64,000 nucleotides of DNA, taken from positions 1 through 64,000 of the forward strand of contig JAFAZH010000056.1 in assembly GCA_019239895.1 (NCBI GenBank), written 5' to 3'. Origin of the DNA: Abditibacteriaceae bacterium. GTDB lineage: Bacteria; Armatimonadota; Abditibacteriia; Abditibacteriales; Abditibacteriaceae. Positions 61,970 through 64,000 of this stretch are shown here, one piece after another. The notes beneath the pieces were generated by a model. It searched no databases. It had not been told where the DNA came from and saw only the letters and a program-made list of their open reading frames with translations. Position 1 is the first letter of the stretch. Each line of letters begins with the position of its first letter. The translations under genes were made by a program, and so were the position numbers.

Positions 61970-63124
61970 ATGGATAATCCACGCCTGGCGCGTATTGAGT
62001 GGGGCGTTTTAGAAGGGCAACGACCACGCAATGCGGGTAGTAATGCGCGTTTAGGGGAACATGGCCAAAAGGTGCGGGTGCCGCTGGCGCGTTTAACCAC
62101 TGATGATGGCTCAAGCGGACTGGGGATGTGCTGGCTGACTCCCGAACGCGCTCAGATGGCATTAGGAGTGGCCCTTGATGATCTTTTCTCTTCTGCACAT
62201 GGGGTGGCTGAGGCGTGGCGGTGGCTGGATTATCCACTCTGGGATTTAATGGGTAAACGGGCCGGCCAGCCGGTTTATGCTCTGGCAGCGGTGATGAATG
62301 GATGTGACTTGCAGGGTGTTTACGACACCCAGAGTTACAGCGCACCCTGCTATGATACATCGCTGTATTTTGATGACTTGCACCTTGCCTCAGAAGCTGA
62401 AGCGGCGGCTCTATTAGCTACCGAAGCGCGTGAGGGTTATGCAAGTGGACATCGGGCTTTCAAGATAAAAGTGGGTAGGGGTGCGCGGCATCTACCACTG
62501 GAGGCAGGCACTCAACGCGACATCGCGGTGGTACGCGCTGTGCATGAGGCCGTTGGCCCGGATGCGCCGCTGATGCTGGATGCTAATAATGGCTATAACT
62601 TGAATCTCACCAAGCGAGTCTTAGAGGAGACCGCCGATTGCAGCATCTTCTGGATTGAAGAAGCCTTCCATGAAGACGCGGTGCTTTATCGTGACCTGCA
62701 AGCATGGTTAGATGCCCGGCAGTTACCAACTCTCATTGCCGATGGCGAAGGCGCGGCAGCCCCCGACTTATTACGTTGGGCGCAGGAAGGGCTGGTGGAT
62801 GTTATCCAATATGACATCTTTGGTCATGGCTTCACGCGCTGGTTGAGCCTGGGTAAACAACTGGATAAGTGGAAAGTGCGCTCGGCCCCACACCATTATG
62901 GTGGACACTATGGCAACTACGCCGCTTGCCATTTGGCCGGGGCGATTCGCGGCTTTACCTATGTAGAATTTGATGCTGCCACCACGCCAGGTCTTGATAC
63001 TTCAGGCTATAAAGTGCGTAATGGTCGCGTTCATGTCCCGGCGCAACCGGGGTTTGGCATTGAAGTTGATGAAGACTTGTACCAAAAGGCTGTAGAAAAC
63101 TCCGGTTTCACATTGACGCTGTAA
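61970..63124 (+). CDS. Enolase-superfamily enzyme (mandelate racemase/muconate lactonising type)
   Basis: This 384-residue protein has a capping domain followed by the barrel. It has KIKVGRG (K-x-K base), metal ligands in LMLDANNGYN (Asp), FWIEEAFHED (Glu) and LIADGEGAA (Asp/Glu), and a His-rich end PHHYGGHYGNYAACHLAG. The reaction type is abstraction of a proton next to a carboxylate, as in sugar-acid dehydratases; the substrate is open. AAGGAA lies upstream of the ATG. It is a single gene. Confidence 0.9.
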   Translation: MDNPRLARIEWGVLEGQRPRNAGSNARLGEHGQKVRVPLARLTTDDGSSGLGMCWLTPERAQMALGVALDDLFSSAHGVAEAWRWLDYPLWDLMGKRAGQPVYALAAVMNGCDLQGVYDTQSYSAPCYDTSLYFDDLHLASEAEAAALLATEAREGYASGHRAFKIKVGRGARHLPLEAGTQRDIAVVRAVHEAVGPDAPLMLDANNGYNLNLTKRVLEETADCSIFWIEEAFHEDAVLYRDLQAWLDARQLPTLIADGEGAAAPDLLRWAQEGLVDVIQYDIFGHGFTRWLSLGKQLDKWKVRSAPHHYGGHYGNYAACHLAGAIRGFTYVEFDAATTPGLDTSGYKVRNGRVHVPAQPGFGIEVDEDLYQKAVENSGFTLTL

Positions 63125-63351
63125 GTTTTATTCCTGGCCTGCCCCCTTCCACATTCTGCTTAAAGAAGAGAGTTGTGGGGCATAATAGAAGTAAGAGCCA
63201 AAATACTACCCCGTAAACAATTCCATTAAGACAGGAGCGTAAGTTGCAGACATTGGTATGACTTGTTAAAGTTCACCGGCCAAAATGATGCGCTATTGAT
63301 GATAGATGTTAACTCCACACCAGGGTATAAGTTGCAATATCAAGGGGTGTA

Positions 63352-63966
63352 ATGGCTCCAGGCACTCAAAACGGTGAATCCGGCCCATATCGCATTCTCT
63401 TAGTTGAAGAGGATAAGGATTCTGCTCAGGCCATTCTCCAGAATCTCAGTAGGGCCAAACTCGATTGCCGTTATGCAACAGACGCTAATACCGGTTGGCA
63501 GGCGTTTGAGCAGACTCAGCCGCACCTTGTGCTACTGAACCTGGGCTTACCCGACTTAGGCGGTTTCGTGTTATGCCCTAAGATTCGAGAGCAGAGTACA
63601 GTCCCCATTATCATTGTATCCCTCCGTAAACGGAAGGAAGACCAGTTACACGCTTTGAAAATCGGCGCAGATGATTTCCTAATTCGGCCAATTGATGATG
63701 ACCTGTTGCTGGCGCGGTGCTTAACGCTTTTACGTCGTGCCTATCGTTATGATGCCAGGGCTGAGCAGGATACACTGCAAGCAGCGCTGCAACAAAACCC
63801 CAGTCAGAGTATTCAATCTACCCTACCCTCGGATTGGGTGACGTGTGACTCTTGTAGCTATATGGGGCCGGGGCATCGCTTCGACCGCTTGAACGCTGCT
63901 GGAGAGCGGGTTATGATGTGTCCCCACTGCAATCACACCCAAATGCTGACGTATACCCTCCGCTGA
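63352..63966 (+). CDS. Degenerate receiver domain fused to a C-terminal zinc ribbon
   Basis: The protein has 204 residues from ATG 63352, with AAGGGG upstream. The receiver fold is clear (YRILLVEEDKDSAQAIL, VPIIIVSLR, ALKIGADDFLIRPID). However, the phospho-acceptor position reads VLLN63LGLPDLGG with Asn instead of Asp, and the conserved Lys is Arg (IRP). It is therefore probably not phosphorylated by the usual route. A linker of about 40 residues leads to a zinc ribbon (CDSC at about 164-167 and CPHC near 192-195). The role is probably protein or nucleic-acid binding in a phosphorylation-independent regulator. Confidence 0.87.
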   Translation: MAPGTQNGESGPYRILLVEEDKDSAQAILQNLSRAKLDCRYATDANTGWQAFEQTQPHLVLLNLGLPDLGGFVLCPKIREQSTVPIIIVSLRKRKEDQLHALKIGADDFLIRPIDDDLLLARCLTLLRRAYRYDARAEQDTLQAALQQNPSQSIQSTLPSDWVTCDSCSYMGPGHRFDRLNAAGERVMMCPHCNHTQMLTYTLR

Positions 63967-64000
63967 TTACTTATCAACCCAACTAATGGCCCTGCCTCAG

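Noticed and set aside
1..64000. Insertion sequence, prophage, CRISPR array, tRNA or rRNA genes
   Set aside because: No transposase, integrase or phage structural frame, no regularly spaced direct repeats and no recognisable tRNA or rRNA; the holin-like gene belongs to a chromosomal envelope family.

Overview
The window looks like part of the chromosome of a free-living, Gram-negative-type heterotroph. Three things point towards Armatimonadota or a neighbouring, mostly uncultured phylum: a single prepilin with the GFTLIELLVV start and H-X9-DG end, long secreted proteins with Ig-like repeats of the W-N-G-S-x-W type, and dense small palindromic repeats in the gaps. No rRNA, tRNA or clear phylogenetic marker is visible, so this placement is a guess. 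Outer-membrane machinery (an SLBB exporter and MltA) supports a diderm cell.

Layout. (1) 0.2-9.3 kb: one plus-strand operon with a SWIM zinc-finger protein, DUF5691, a MoxR AAA+ ATPase, an LRV-like helical protein, DUF5682 and a VWA protein. This is a widespread but functionally uncharacterised module. DUF5682 reads like a TraB/TIKI-type metallohydrolase. (2) 9.3-14.9 kb: a secreted protein of unknown role, a YbdK-type carboxylate-amine ligase and a GH2 beta-galactosidase. (3) 15.1-20.5 kb: a molybdenum neighbourhood. A cytochrome b and a Tat-exported MsrP/SorA-type molybdopterin enzyme are coupled; an XRE-PBP regulator faces a prepilin gene and modA-modB. modC is absent, and modB has no ordinary start codon. 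(4) 20.7-46.6 kb: a large exopolysaccharide locus, almost all on the minus strand. It has an initiating sugar-phosphate transferase, Wzx flippase, six glycosyltransferase-type proteins, WecB epimerase, two NodB deacetylases, Wzy polymerase/ligase, BY-kinase Wzc, SLBB exporter and a giant secreted GH16 protein. Together these could make, modify, polymerise, export and trim an amino-sugar polymer. (5) 46.8-51.8 kb: MltA, an SDR, a GT39-type transferase and a DUF3618/holin-like envelope pair. (6) 52.5-57.5 kb: a conserved unknown protein, a gluconate dehydrogenase subunit-3-like protein, a GMC oxidoreductase and an MFS transporter. (7) 57.6-64 kb: truncated haemoglobin, several tiny membrane or zinc proteins, a GNAT, a CheY-like regulator, an HD-GYP c-di-GMP phosphodiesterase-type regulator, an enolase-superfamily enzyme and a degenerate receiver fused to a zinc ribbon.

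The gaps are full of short inverted repeats of about a dozen unrelated sequence types. At least four genes end inside such a repeat, so the repeat supplies the stop codon. No insertion sequence, CRISPR array, phage or origin was seen. Nothing that looks like a gene is visible at 1-225 apart from a nested inverted repeat.
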